Part shown: positions 25,029 through 33,614 of the stretch, piece by piece
Layout: each line of letters opens with the position of its first letter
Numbering within the stretch: the first letter of the stretch is position 1
Assembly: GCF_003268655.1 (NCBI RefSeq)
Contig: NZ_CP029642.1
Coordinates: forward strand, 3,100,001-3,164,000
Direction of reading: 5' to 3'
DNA from: Arthrobacter dokdonellae
Lineage (GTDB): Bacteria; Actinomycetota; Actinomycetes; Actinomycetales; Micrococcaceae
DNA length: 64,000 bases
Made by a program: the position numbers and the translations under genes
Notes under the pieces: model-generated
Database searches by the model: none
Told to the model about the DNA's origin: nothing
The model's input: the letters and a program-made list of their open reading frames with translations, nothing else

Positions 25029-26749
25029 TTGCTTTGTCCTTCGGGTGCCAGCGGAAACAGCCAGTCGTCGTCGTCTCTTCCGTTCATGACCTCCGCTACC
25101 CGCGGGGCTCCGCTGAACAGGGTGACACGCACCCAGTCGGTTGACTGCGGGCTGAAGTTGTTCATCCCGTAGGTGGCCAGCTGGAAGCGCTGGGTGCTCA
25201 GCGGTAGAAATTGCGCATCCAGGAGGTTGTCCTGCAAGTCCCCGTACTCGTAATCCTTGGTCTGCTGGACACGTTCGGCGGCGAATCTGTGGCCTGGATG
25301 GGCCACCAGGAACTCGCCCACGCACGTCAGGGCCGGCACGGCGCCCAACGCGGCGGTCAGGGCGTTGATCCGGCGTGCAATGTCAGTGCAGTGCTCCACC
25401 GTGCCGGCCGCCATCCCCCCACGAAGCGCCCTGCGTGGCTCTTCGCTGTCGGCTGAGGAGTACCAGTAGTAGGAGGATCGTTCAGGTGCGGCGAAATCGT
25501 AGTTGCCGCACCATCCGTAGTTTTCCTTCACCAGGTTCTGCAATTCGCGGCAGGGCATTGCGGGATCGAAGGGCCGGGGGGCGGCAACCGTGAGCAACGC
25601 ATCGGCTTCCTCATCGAAATCCTCCCGGAGTTCAATGACAATGGAGGCGAAGAGTCCGCGGGCCTCAGGACTGAGCCCCGCCGCCAGTTCATGAAGCCTG
25701 GCCAACACGGGTTCCCCTTTCCGGTCAGAGGCCATGAATGCCCGGAGTTCGCTGCGGAGACGGCGAAGCTGGGGTCGGATCTCCTCTGTGGAGAGGAACG
25801 GCGTTGTCTTGAGCCCGGACTTTTCTGCCAGGTGCCTGTCGGCCTTCTCCAGGAGCCCGTCGATCCGGGCCAGGTCGGAGTGGTCCGGGGCGTAGTCGGC
25901 CGCGAGCGCTGTTGCCAGCGGCAGTTCACGGAGCTTGCACCAGGCATCCAGGTAGCCGGGGTGGTTGACAAAGAACGGGACCATGCCCAGCCCGGTGGCA
26001 TTGCCCAGCCCAAGGTAGCGGCCCCAGGCGTCGTCCAGGGGAACGGCCACGGTGCCGGCCTCCCGGGCCTTGGCCCTGGCAACATGCTCCACCAGGTCCA
26101 TGCTGAGCTCGCGCATCAGCCAGGCGGCAAGCATCTGTGAACGGTACGGGACCGCAAGCGGGTGGCCCGCCGTGAAGGCGGACAGTTCCTTGAGGCCGAA
26201 CTTCCCGTTGCCGTAGAAGGCGGTGCTGCGGATCAGGTAGGGGCTGGGACCGATCGTGCCGACGTCTGGCTGGGAGCCGGAGGCCAGGCAGTCACTGACG
26301 TAGTCAAAGAAGCGGGCGCTGCGGTTGGCCCGGGTCATGATGATCGTTTCCGGGTCGGTGCGGCCTTTCTCCTGGACGGGGATGTTGCGGCGCAGGCTGG
26401 CTTCCCGTTCAGGGGTCAGTTCGCCCTCGACGAGTGCGGCCGTGACGTCCCAGGCGTTGGCGATGACCCTGTCGGTGCGTTCGCTTTCTTCCAGGGTCTG
26501 GCAGAAGGCGATGAATTTCAGCTCATGGCCTTCGGCATCAATGGTGAAGACCACGGTCCCCCGTCCGAGCTCATCCAGGTCCAGGCGGGTCTTGGCCACC
26601 TGCCATTGGTGGGATGCCGCGCGGCGTAGCATGGTGCGGGCGAAGCTGTGGCGGGTGCCCCATGCGCCGTTCATGTCCGAGCCGCAGAGCACGGCATCCG
26701 GGGTGCGCAGATCACACCTGGTTTTTTCGTCGGTGAGGTTCATGGTCAT
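25025..26749 (-). CDS. Unknown 574-residue operon protein
   Basis: I do not recognise a family. It is a large soluble protein without a signal peptide or membrane helices. Visible features are VVFTIDAEGHELKFIAFCQTL near residues 65-85, an Arg/Glu-rich helical section ELTPEREASLRRN, and GPSPYLIRSTAFYGNGKFGL near 165-185. An aromatic stretch YGWCGNYDF and YYWYSSADSEEPRR lie near 420-445, and the C-terminal region has FLPLSTQRFQLATYG. Such aromatic/acidic clusters suggest an enzyme. It overlaps the aldehyde dehydrogenase stop by ATGA and is coupled to the M19-type gene downstream, so it is central to the operon. Confidence 0.82.
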   Translation of the reverse strand: MTMNLTDEKTRCDLRTPDAVLCGSDMNGAWGTRHSFARTMLRRAASHQWQVAKTRLDLDELGRGTVVFTIDAEGHELKFIAFCQTLEESERTDRVIANAWDVTAALVEGELTPEREASLRRNIPVQEKGRTDPETIIMTRANRSARFFDYVSDCLASGSQPDVGTIGPSPYLIRSTAFYGNGKFGLKELSAFTAGHPLAVPYRSQMLAAWLMRELSMDLVEHVARAKAREAGTVAVPLDDAWGRYLGLGNATGLGMVPFFVNHPGYLDAWCKLRELPLATALAADYAPDHSDLARIDGLLEKADRHLAEKSGLKTTPFLSTEEIRPQLRRLRSELRAFMASDRKGEPVLARLHELAAGLSPEARGLFASIVIELREDFDEEADALLTVAAPRPFDPAMPCRELQNLVKENYGWCGNYDFAAPERSSYYWYSSADSEEPRRALRGGMAAGTVEHCTDIARRINALTAALGAVPALTCVGEFLVAHPGHRFAAERVQQTKDYEYGDLQDNLLDAQFLPLSTQRFQLATYGMNNFSPQSTDWVRVTLFSGAPRVAEVMNGRDDDDWLFPLAPEGQSK

Positions 26750-28206
26750 GCCTTCTTGGGAGCCAGGCGCAGGTAGGCGGTCTTTTCATGGGTGAAGAAC
26801 GTGGCGGCGGCGGCACTGTTCTGTTCGCGGGGGCCGGCAAATGTTGAGTCCTTCATGCCCCCGAACGGTGCGTGGAGTTCCGAGCCGGTGGTCGGGGCGT
26901 TGACCTTGACCAGGCCGGCTTGAAGCTGGGCCACGCAGCGGCGGATGGACCGCTCGTCGCTGCTGAAGACGGCTGCGGTGAGGCCGAAGGCTGTGTTGTT
27001 TGCCAGACCGATGGCCTCTTCCAAGGTGTCTGCGTGCAGCACGGTGGTGACGGGGCCAAAGACTTCTTCCTGGCAAATGGCCATCGAGCGGGGTCCCGTC
27101 AGGATGGTGGGGGCCACGTAGCTGCCCTCACCGTCCGGCACGGTTGCCTGGGCCAGGATTTCCCCACCTTCTGCCACCGCCTGGTCGATGGCGGCGTTGA
27201 TTTCCCCACGGGCGGATTCGGAGACCACCGGGCCGATCTGGACGGCCGGGTCCATGCCCGGACCCACGACCAGCTTGGCCACCTTCTCCTTGAGCCGTGC
27301 CAGGAAATCCTCGTGGCCTCCGCCGACCAGAATCACGCGGCGCGTGGCTGTGCACTTCTGCCCGGTGGATCCCATGGCGGCGTTCACAACGCTCGTGGCC
27401 GCAAGTTCAACATCCGCGTCGGGAAGGACGAGTGTGGCGTTGTGGCCGCCGAGTTCCAGTTGCAGTTTCGCGCCGCGCCCACAGACAATCCCGCGGATGT
27501 GGTGGCCGACCGGGACGGAGCCGGTAAATGTGACACCCCCCACAAGGGGGTTGGAGACCAGTTCAGAGCCGAGCTGGCCCGGGCCCAGGACCAGGTTGAC
27601 GACGCCGGCCGGAACGCCGGCGGCCGCCAGCGCCTCCATGAGCAGCACGGAGACACCGGGGGTGTTGCTCGCCGACTTCCACACGACGGTGTTGCCGTGG
27701 AGGATGGCCGGGGCGATCTTCCAGGCCGGAATCTGCAGGGGGAAGTTCCACGGGGTAATCACGCCGACAACGCCAAGGGGACGACGGACCGTCAGGATCC
27801 GCTCCTCCGGATGGCTGGAGGGGTATTCGGTACCCACCGGATTGCGGGCCGAGGCGGCATGGTAGTCAAAGGTGTCTGCCGAAGCGTCAACCTCCATCCG
27901 CGACTCCGCGATGGTCTTGCCATGTTCGGCGGTCATCACGAGGGCGATCTCCTCGGCCCGTTCCCTGATGGCCGCGGCGGCGGCCGCCAGGACACGGCCG
28001 CGTCCGAGAATGCCCAGCTCGTCCCACGCGGTGCTTGCGGCAGCGGCCGCCTGGATCGCGTCCGCCAGTTCGGCGGAGCCGGCCTGGTGGTAGCTCGTCA
28101 CGGCCTGGTCCGGCGCCGCCGGGTTGTACCGGGAGACGAATGCGCCTGTTCCCTCCACCCAGGAACCGTTGATGAAGCTGCTGGCAGGCTTGGTCATTAC
28201 GGGCAT
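26746..28206 (-). CDS. Aldehyde dehydrogenase, 2,5-dioxovalerate (KGSA) dehydrogenase-like
   Basis: This 486-residue NAD(P)-dependent aldehyde dehydrogenase has the N motif VITPWNFPLQIPAWK, the general-base Glu in LQLELGGHNA near 255, and the nucleophile Cys in GSTGQKCTATRR near 290. It ends with the PFGGMKDSTFAGPREQ signature typical of alpha-ketoglutarate semialdehyde dehydrogenases. It oxidises a semialdehyde to a carboxylate. The start MPVMTKPASS at 28206 has GAGGATC upstream at a good distance; the frame extends further without a site. It is the first gene of the operon and faces the LysR regulator across 119 bases. Confidence 0.93.
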   Translation of the reverse strand: MPVMTKPASSFINGSWVEGTGAFVSRYNPAAPDQAVTSYHQAGSAELADAIQAAAAASTAWDELGILGRGRVLAAAAAAIRERAEEIALVMTAEHGKTIAESRMEVDASADTFDYHAASARNPVGTEYPSSHPEERILTVRRPLGVVGVITPWNFPLQIPAWKIAPAILHGNTVVWKSASNTPGVSVLLMEALAAAGVPAGVVNLVLGPGQLGSELVSNPLVGGVTFTGSVPVGHHIRGIVCGRGAKLQLELGGHNATLVLPDADVELAATSVVNAAMGSTGQKCTATRRVILVGGGHEDFLARLKEKVAKLVVGPGMDPAVQIGPVVSESARGEINAAIDQAVAEGGEILAQATVPDGEGSYVAPTILTGPRSMAICQEEVFGPVTTVLHADTLEEAIGLANNTAFGLTAAVFSSDERSIRRCVAQLQAGLVKVNAPTTGSELHAPFGGMKDSTFAGPREQNSAAAATFFTHEKTAYLRLAPKKA

Positions 28207-28325
28207 TTTTTGATCCTCTGCTACGTTCAACGCTGTGACTTCTCTCACGGATAACGTTAGGCGCAACACCTTGCATAAAGAAATATCTATTTGACTGCGT
28301 TCAATATGCGTTTAGTCTTGATTGC
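28207..28325. promoter_or_regulatory. Divergent promoter region between the catabolic operon and its LysR regulator
   Basis: This is an AT-rich stretch in otherwise GC-rich DNA. TTGACT (28291-28296) and TAGTCT (28313-28318) with 16 bases between could drive the regulator, putting its transcription start at the ATG. GCATA (28273-28277) and TATGC (28305-28309) are mirror arms 27 bases apart and could frame the LysR binding region (T-N11-A-like pairs lie between them). The arrangement is classic for LysR control; the exact site is inferred. Confidence 0.6.
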
Positions 28326-29213
28326 ATGAACCTGAGACGCCTTGAACTTTTCGTCGCCGTGGCCGAAGAGCTCCACTTCAACCGGGCCGCCCAGCGCCTC
28401 CACATGGCGCAACCACCGTTGAGCCAGCAGATCCGCAAGCTCGAGGAGGAGTGCAAGGTGGCCCTGTTCGTGCGCAATTCGCGCAACGTTGAACTGACCT
28501 CCGAGGGGGAGGTGCTGCTGGAACACGCACGCAGGGTCCTGGCCCAATACGCCGTCATGGAGTCTGCCCTGCTACATGCCAGGAACGGCGAACTGGGCCG
28601 GCTGCGGCTCGGCTTTGTCTCCTCAGCGGCCATCCGCCTGGTTCCGGGCCTGGTCCGGCACATGCGCTCAACGTGGCCGGGCATCGACCTTCAACTGCGC
28701 GAGGAGACCACGGACGCGCAGCTGGAGCTCATTGCCGCGGGCACACTCGACGCAGGGATCTCCCGGGAAGTGCGGACAGTCCCCGGCATCAGCGCCACGG
28801 TGATCATGCACGAACCCCTGGTGGTCGCGGTCGCCGCTGACCACCGGCTCGCCGCGCGCGCCACGGTCTCCTTGAAGGACTTGCACGGCGAGTCCTTCAT
28901 CGCCTTCCCGCGACGCCGCATTTCGTCCCTTTTCGACCACATTTCCGCCCTGCTGCATGCGGTGGGCGTGGACTTTGACATCGCGCAGGAAGCTGTCCAG
29001 TTCCCCACCATCCTCGGGCTGGTCGCCGCCCACCTGGGCATCGCGGTGGTCCCGGAGTCGATGCGCGCATTTGCCATCCCCGGACTGGTGTATCTGGACA
29101 TCGAGGACGACAACGCCACTTCGACGATCAGCTTGGTCTACGCCACCGAGACGTCAAGCTCCCTGCTGGTGGCCAAGATCAAGGAGGCGCTCGACGAGAT
29201 GAGTTCCTCCTGA
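28326..29213 (+). CDS. LysR-type transcriptional regulator
   Basis: This 295-residue protein has the LysR helix-turn-helix at the N terminus (MNLRRLELFVAVAEELHFNRAAQRLHM, AQPPLSQQIRKLEEE) and a periplasmic-binding-like effector domain from about residue 90. The lack of a clear ribosome site and a -10-like box close to the ATG suggest a leaderless message. It is divergent to the ALDH-to-MFS operon and very probably activates it in response to a pathway intermediate. Confidence 0.94.
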   Translation: MNLRRLELFVAVAEELHFNRAAQRLHMAQPPLSQQIRKLEEECKVALFVRNSRNVELTSEGEVLLEHARRVLAQYAVMESALLHARNGELGRLRLGFVSSAAIRLVPGLVRHMRSTWPGIDLQLREETTDAQLELIAAGTLDAGISREVRTVPGISATVIMHEPLVVAVAADHRLAARATVSLKDLHGESFIAFPRRRISSLFDHISALLHAVGVDFDIAQEAVQFPTILGLVAAHLGIAVVPESMRAFAIPGLVYLDIEDDNATSTISLVYATETSSSLLVAKIKEALDEMSSS

Positions 29214-29359
29214 GCGCCACGGCAAGGTCCGCCCAACGCCCGCCCGCGCGCGCTGAGGCCGCGAAGCCGGCAGCCGAGGACTGCGTCCAGTCACGTCCGA
29301 CGGGACCCGGACAACGCGGCCGATGCCGCATTATCGGGGGCATCGATTCTCCGGCGGGG

Positions 29360-31144
29360 TCATCCGCCGTGGGGCCGGACCCTCGAAAGCAGTCGCAGGA
29401 CCGCCTCCTGGCTCAGCCACCCCTTCAGGACCCCGCCCTCCGCGACGGGCAGGCCGCCTCCGGCCGGGGAGTCCAGGACCAGCTCCACCACGGAATCCAG
29501 GGTCGCCGAGGGCTCAACGGTGGCGACATGCTCGGCCACCCCGGACAGCGGGAGCCCGCGTCCGGTCTCGCTTCCCGCCAGCTCGGCGGAGAGCAGCTGA
29601 AGGGTGACGACGCCGGCCAAACGGCCTTCGGCGTCGGTGACGGGCAGGCTGTGTTTGCCGGAGGCCAGCAGCAGCCGCGAACCCTCGGCGGCACTGAGGC
29701 TGCCGTCCAAGGCCCGGTGGCTGGTGTCCATGACGGCCCCCACGGGGGTGGCCTGCATCAGCTCGGTGCCGGGATGCCGGGTCAGGTCCACGCCGCGCCG
29801 GCTCAACTTGAGCGTGTAGATGGTGTCCGCGGACATCAGCTTGGACACCCCGGTGGCCACCACGATGGCGAGCATGATGGGCAGGATGATCGAATATTCG
29901 CCGGTGAGCTCAAACATGATGATGACAGCGGTGATGGGGGCGCGGGCCGCCCCCGCAAAGACGGCGCCCATGCCGACCAGCGCGAAAGTTCCGGCCTGGC
30001 CTTGCAGCGAGGGGTCGATCATTCCGACAACGTCACCGAAGGCCGCTCCGAGCATGGCCCCGATGAACAGGGACGGCGCGAAGACGCCGCCCGAACCCCC
30101 AATCCCGATCGTCAGGCTCGTGGCCAGGACCTTGCCGGCCATCAGCAACAGCAGGAATCCAAGGGCATACTTCCCGTCCACGCCGGCCTGCAGGACAGGG
30201 TAGCCCACCCCGTACATCTGCGGCAGCGCCAGAAGCAGCAGCCCCAGCAGCAGACCTCCGATGGCGGGCCGAAGCCAGTTGGGGATGCGCCGCGCGACGA
30301 AGTCGCTTGCGTCCTCAATCCCGTACAGGACCCGGGTGAACCCCACACCCACGAGGGCAGCCAACAGCCCCAGCAAAAGAAACAGCGGGTACTCCCATCC
30401 GCTGCTCAGGTGGAAGGGTGGCAGCTGCAGGAACGCCTGGTTCCCCAGGAACGTCCGCCCCACCACCGAGGCCGCCACCGAGGCCAGCACGACGGCGCCG
30501 AAGGAGCCCGCCTCAAAGTCTGAAAGCAGGAGCTCCAAGGCAAAGAAAACCCCCGCGATGGGTGCGTTGAAGGTGGCAGCAATGCCGCCGGCGGCGCCGC
30601 ACGCCACCAGTGTGCGGACCCTGGAATCGGGCATCCGGAACACTCTGGCAAGCCACGATCCCAAGGCGGAGCCGATCTGCACGATCGGCCCCTCCCTGCC
30701 GACGGATCCACCGGCGCCAATGCAGATGGCCGAGGCGAGCGCCTTCACCACGGCCACCTGCCCCTTGATCCGCCCGCCGCGCCGGCTCACGGCGTACATG
30801 ACCTCGGGAACACCGTGCCCGCGGGCTTCGGGGGCAAAGCGGTGGACCAGCGGTCCGTAGATCAGGCCGCCCACGGCCGGGGCCAGGACCACAAAGAACG
30901 GGCCCAGCCATGGCAGCCACGGGTGCGCCGGGTGGCCCTGGACCGCCGAATAATCGACATGTCCGGAAAAGAAGACGGTGGCGGCGGAGATCATCCAGCG
31001 AAACGCGACCGCGGCGAACCCCGCGCCGGCGCCCACCACCAAGGCCACGGCGACCAGCTGGTAGCCGCCTTCCGCGGCGGGCTTCCAGATGGTCCGCCAC
31101 AGGGCCGCAAGGCCGTGCCGGGAGGGGCCGATGGTTGCCGACAT
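29360..31144 (-). CDS. ClC-family chloride channel/antiporter with CBS pair
   Basis: This 594-residue protein has the ClC signatures in order: GHGVPEVM near residue 112, GREGPIVQIGS with the gating Glu near 155-165, GGSGGVFAPSLFIGA near 340-355, and the selectivity and helix-R region after it. The last ~130 residues form a CBS-domain pair (HRALDGSLSAAEGSRLLLASG and VEPSATLDSVVELVL), which usually senses nucleotides. The presence of the gating Glu fits either a channel or an H+/Cl- exchanger. GAGGAAA lies just before the ATG. It is divergent from the MarR gene and shares its operator region. Confidence 0.93.
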   Translation of the reverse strand: MSATIGPSRHGLAALWRTIWKPAAEGGYQLVAVALVVGAGAGFAAVAFRWMISAATVFFSGHVDYSAVQGHPAHPWLPWLGPFFVVLAPAVGGLIYGPLVHRFAPEARGHGVPEVMYAVSRRGGRIKGQVAVVKALASAICIGAGGSVGREGPIVQIGSALGSWLARVFRMPDSRVRTLVACGAAGGIAATFNAPIAGVFFALELLLSDFEAGSFGAVVLASVAASVVGRTFLGNQAFLQLPPFHLSSGWEYPLFLLLGLLAALVGVGFTRVLYGIEDASDFVARRIPNWLRPAIGGLLLGLLLLALPQMYGVGYPVLQAGVDGKYALGFLLLLMAGKVLATSLTIGIGGSGGVFAPSLFIGAMLGAAFGDVVGMIDPSLQGQAGTFALVGMGAVFAGAARAPITAVIIMFELTGEYSIILPIMLAIVVATGVSKLMSADTIYTLKLSRRGVDLTRHPGTELMQATPVGAVMDTSHRALDGSLSAAEGSRLLLASGKHSLPVTDAEGRLAGVVTLQLLSAELAGSETGRGLPLSGVAEHVATVEPSATLDSVVELVLDSPAGGGLPVAEGGVLKGWLSQEAVLRLLSRVRPHGG

Positions 31145-31180
31145 GCAGGTTTCCTCGCTTCTGGCTTACACCACAATTTT

Positions 31181-31212
31181 ATGCACTCATGCAATATATG
31201 CCATACTGCAAT
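31181..31212. promoter_or_regulatory. Tandem MarR-type operator candidates between clc and marR
   Basis: Two 15-bp direct repeats with the pattern ATGC-N5-TGCAAT lie at 31181-31195 and 31198-31212, 17 bases apart, each an imperfect palindrome. The second ends one base before the MarR ATG and contains CATACT (31202-31207), a possible -10 for a leaderless transcript. Binding by MarR would affect both divergent genes. Confidence 0.7.
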
Positions 31213-31213
31213 C

Positions 31214-31693
31214 ATGAATCCTAGCACCCCGGCCACGGCGGACAGCGACGCCGTCGTTGAAACGCTGACTGCCTCCCGGGCCCTGCTGGGCGTGATTGCC
31301 AGGTCGCTGGCTAGCGTCATGGACACCGTCACACTCCCCCAATTCAGGGTTCTGGTCGTGCTCTCGGACTTCGGTCCGCTGCGCATGGGCGAGCTGTCCG
31401 AGAAGCTCGGAGCCAACCAGTCCAGCTTCAGCCGGTTCGCTGACCGCATGGTGACGGCCGGCCTGATTGCCCGCCGGGCCGCGGCAACGAACCGCCGTGA
31501 AGTGATCATCTCCCTCACTGAGCTGGGCACGAGCATCCACCATACTGTGACGGAGGCCCGCCGGGCTGAAATCGCCGCACTGCTGGAGACGTTGTCGCCG
31601 GCGGAGCGGGAGGCTGTCAAGACCGGCTTTGAAATCTTTGCCAGTGCCGCCGGGGAACCGCCCGCGGCGGACCTGATGATCGTGGGACTTTGA
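31214..31693 (+). CDS. MarR-family regulator
   Basis: This 159-residue winged-helix protein has LTLPQFRVLVVL-like dimer helices, then LRMGELSEKLGANQSSFSRFADRMVTAGLI (recognition helix) and the wing RRAAATNRREVIISLTELG. It starts at 31214 directly after a tandem operator candidate and the transcript appears leaderless. It leads the operon CtaG-CcdA-Sco/TlpA, which starts within its stop codon. A role in matching oxidase assembly and chloride transport to a stress signal is inference. Confidence 0.93.
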   Translation: MNPSTPATADSDAVVETLTASRALLGVIARSLASVMDTVTLPQFRVLVVLSDFGPLRMGELSEKLGANQSSFSRFADRMVTAGLIARRAAATNRREVIISLTELGTSIHHTVTEARRAEIAALLETLSPAEREAVKTGFEIFASAAGEPPAADLMIVGL

Positions 31694-32730
31694 GCGTGCG
31701 CGTATTGGCCATGCCGCCGATGCCCGGCATGGGCGACCCGCACGCGGTGATGTCCGGGCCCATGTGGATGCCCACGGCGCCGCCCACCGTCGCCAACGTG
31801 CTGGCCTGGCATCCGCAGCCGGTCCCCGTGATGTCCGTCCTGGCCGTGGCGCTCCTGCTGGGCTACGGCGCCGGGGTGCTGGTGCTCCGGCGCCGCGGCG
31901 TGGCGTGGCCCGTGGGCCGCACCCTCATGTGGGTCGTTGGCATTGCGAGCATCCTGTTTGTCACCGGCACCGGGATCGACGGTTACGGCATGGAACTTTT
32001 CAGCGTCCACATGATCCAGCACATGGCGCTGAACATGCTCTGTCCTGTCTTTTTGGTCCTCGGAGCCCCGGTGACCCTGTTGCTCCGCGTCCTGCCGGCG
32101 GGCCACGGCCGCAAGGGAAGGGTGCGCCGCGGGGTGTTATACGCCCTGCACTCGGTGCCCGCGTCGATCCTGACCCATCCCGTGGTGACGTTCGCGCTCT
32201 TCGTGATGAGCCTGTACGGACTGTATTTCACCCCCGCCTTCGATTTCCTGATGGGCACCTGGTGGGGGCACAACCTGATGCTCATCCACTTCCTGCTGAT
32301 CGGCTTCCTGTATTTTTGGGGCATCCTGGGCGTGGACCCCTCCCCGCGCCAGACGGGCAGGGGGCTCAGATCCATCTCCGGAGAGGTGCTTCCCGTGCTC
32401 GAACTGGCCGCCACCACCCCGTTCCACGCGTTCTTTGGCGTGGTGGTCATGATGTCCACCACCCTGTTGGTCCACTTCTACGCCACGCCCATGCCGGGCT
32501 GGAACATCATGCCGCTGGCAGACCAGGGGGTCGGCGGCGGCATCGCCTGGGGCTTCACCGAATTCCCCACCCTGCTCGTGCTCGGGGTCCTGGTGTCCAA
32601 GTGGCAGCGCTCCGACGCCCGCAAGACGGCGGCCGCCGAGCGGCGTTCGGCCCGCGTTGGTGACGTGGACCTGGATGAGTACAACGACTACCTGCTGGGC
32701 CTCTCGGACCGGGACGGGTCCCGCGGATGA
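31690..32730 (+). CDS. ctaG: Cytochrome c oxidase assembly protein, CtaG (caa3) family
   Basis: This 346-residue membrane protein has about seven helices and the caa3_CtaG family features: HMIQHMALNMLCPVFLVLGAP in the first third, HNLMLIHFLLIGFLYFWGILG and PFHAFFGVVVMMSTTLL. The conserved His residues fit copper handling during oxidase assembly. The N terminus is Met/Pro-rich (MPPMPGMGDPHAVM), another copper-binding hint. The start is uncertain: TTG 31690 overlaps the MarR stop, while GTG 31696 and ATG 31711 are alternatives in frame. Its stop overlaps the CcdA start. Confidence 0.9.
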   Translation: MSVRVLAMPPMPGMGDPHAVMSGPMWMPTAPPTVANVLAWHPQPVPVMSVLAVALLLGYGAGVLVLRRRGVAWPVGRTLMWVVGIASILFVTGTGIDGYGMELFSVHMIQHMALNMLCPVFLVLGAPVTLLLRVLPAGHGRKGRVRRGVLYALHSVPASILTHPVVTFALFVMSLYGLYFTPAFDFLMGTWWGHNLMLIHFLLIGFLYFWGILGVDPSPRQTGRGLRSISGEVLPVLELAATTPFHAFFGVVVMMSTTLLVHFYATPMPGWNIMPLADQGVGGGIAWGFTEFPTLLVLGVLVSKWQRSDARKTAAAERRSARVGDVDLDEYNDYLLGLSDRDGSRG

Positions 32731-33614
32731 ACCCGCTGGCGGTTGCCGCCGCAACGAGCTATGCCTTCACCTTGGGCCTGGTGGCCGCCGTGAACCCGTG
32801 CGGGTTCCCGCTGCTGCCGGCCTACCTGGCCCTGTTCGCCGGCGGCACCGGCGGGCACCGCGCGGCCAGGACCGGACGGGGCCTGGTCTCCGGCGCCGGA
32901 GTCACGTGCGGTTTCGTGGCGGTCTTCGGCACCCTCGGGGTGGTCCTGGTCTCCGGCGCCGCGCTGGCAGCGGGGTGGCTGCCCTGGTTCATGGTGGCGG
33001 CAGGGGCCCTGATGGCCGCGCTGGGCGTCTCCACGCTCTGCGGGCGCCCGCTCTACCTCAGGCTGCCCACGCCACGGCTGGCAGCGGGAGGGCGGACGTT
33101 CGCAGCGACGTTCATGTTCGGCATCGCCTATGCCATCGGATCGCTGAGCTGCGCACTGCCCCTGTTCCTGGCCGCCGTGGGCGGTTCCTTCACCCGGCTC
33201 GGATTCTGGGCCGGCCTGGCCTGCTACCTGTCTTATGCCCTGGGCATGGGCCTTTTTGTGACGGGAGCGGCCGTGGCAACGGCCCTCGCCGGGAGCGGGC
33301 TCCTGCACCGCTTCCGCAGGGCCGGGCGGATCCTGCCGGCGGTCTCCGGCGCCATGCTCGCGGTGTCCGGGCTATACCTGGCCTACTACTGGGTGGCCGA
33401 GCTTCTCCGCATCCCGATGGCCGCAGGCCTCTTTGGCGCTGTGGGCGCCGTGCAGGGAGACCTGACCTCATTCATGGCCGGCCACATGGCGGCCACCGCG
33501 GCGGTCCTGCTGGCGGCGGTGCTGGGGGGCATCGCCGTCGTCATTTACAAAACCTGGACAAGCCCCGGGGACGCCCAGGAGCCTGAACATTCGGAAGGAA
33601 TCCCCCATGTCTGA
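32727..33614 (+). CDS. ccdA: CcdA-type thiol-disulfide membrane transporter
   Basis: This 295-residue protein has eight to nine hydrophobic segments, with the DsbD-beta/CcdA signature VNPCGFPLLPAYLALF at the start and the second conserved Cys in YAIGSLSCALPLFLAAVGG. It moves reducing equivalents from cytoplasmic thioredoxin to extracytoplasmic thiol proteins used in cytochrome c and oxidase maturation. Overlap by ATGA with CtaG and by 8 bases with the Sco-TlpA gene indicates tight coupling; its electron acceptor is probably that neighbour. Confidence 0.93.
   Translation: MNPLAVAAATSYAFTLGLVAAVNPCGFPLLPAYLALFAGGTGGHRAARTGRGLVSGAGVTCGFVAVFGTLGVVLVSGAALAAGWLPWFMVAAGALMAALGVSTLCGRPLYLRLPTPRLAAGGRTFAATFMFGIAYAIGSLSCALPLFLAAVGGSFTRLGFWAGLACYLSYALGMGLFVTGAAVATALAGSGLLHRFRRAGRILPAVSGAMLAVSGLYLAYYWVAELLRIPMAAGLFGAVGAVQGDLTSFMAGHMAATAAVLLAAVLGGIAVVIYKTWTSPGDAQEPEHSEGIPHV

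Noticed and set aside
26872..28254. 460-codon plus-strand frame opposite the aldehyde dehydrogenase gene
   Set aside because: It is antisense to a well-defined ALDH gene and has low-complexity Gly/Arg/Asp composition with no family feature.
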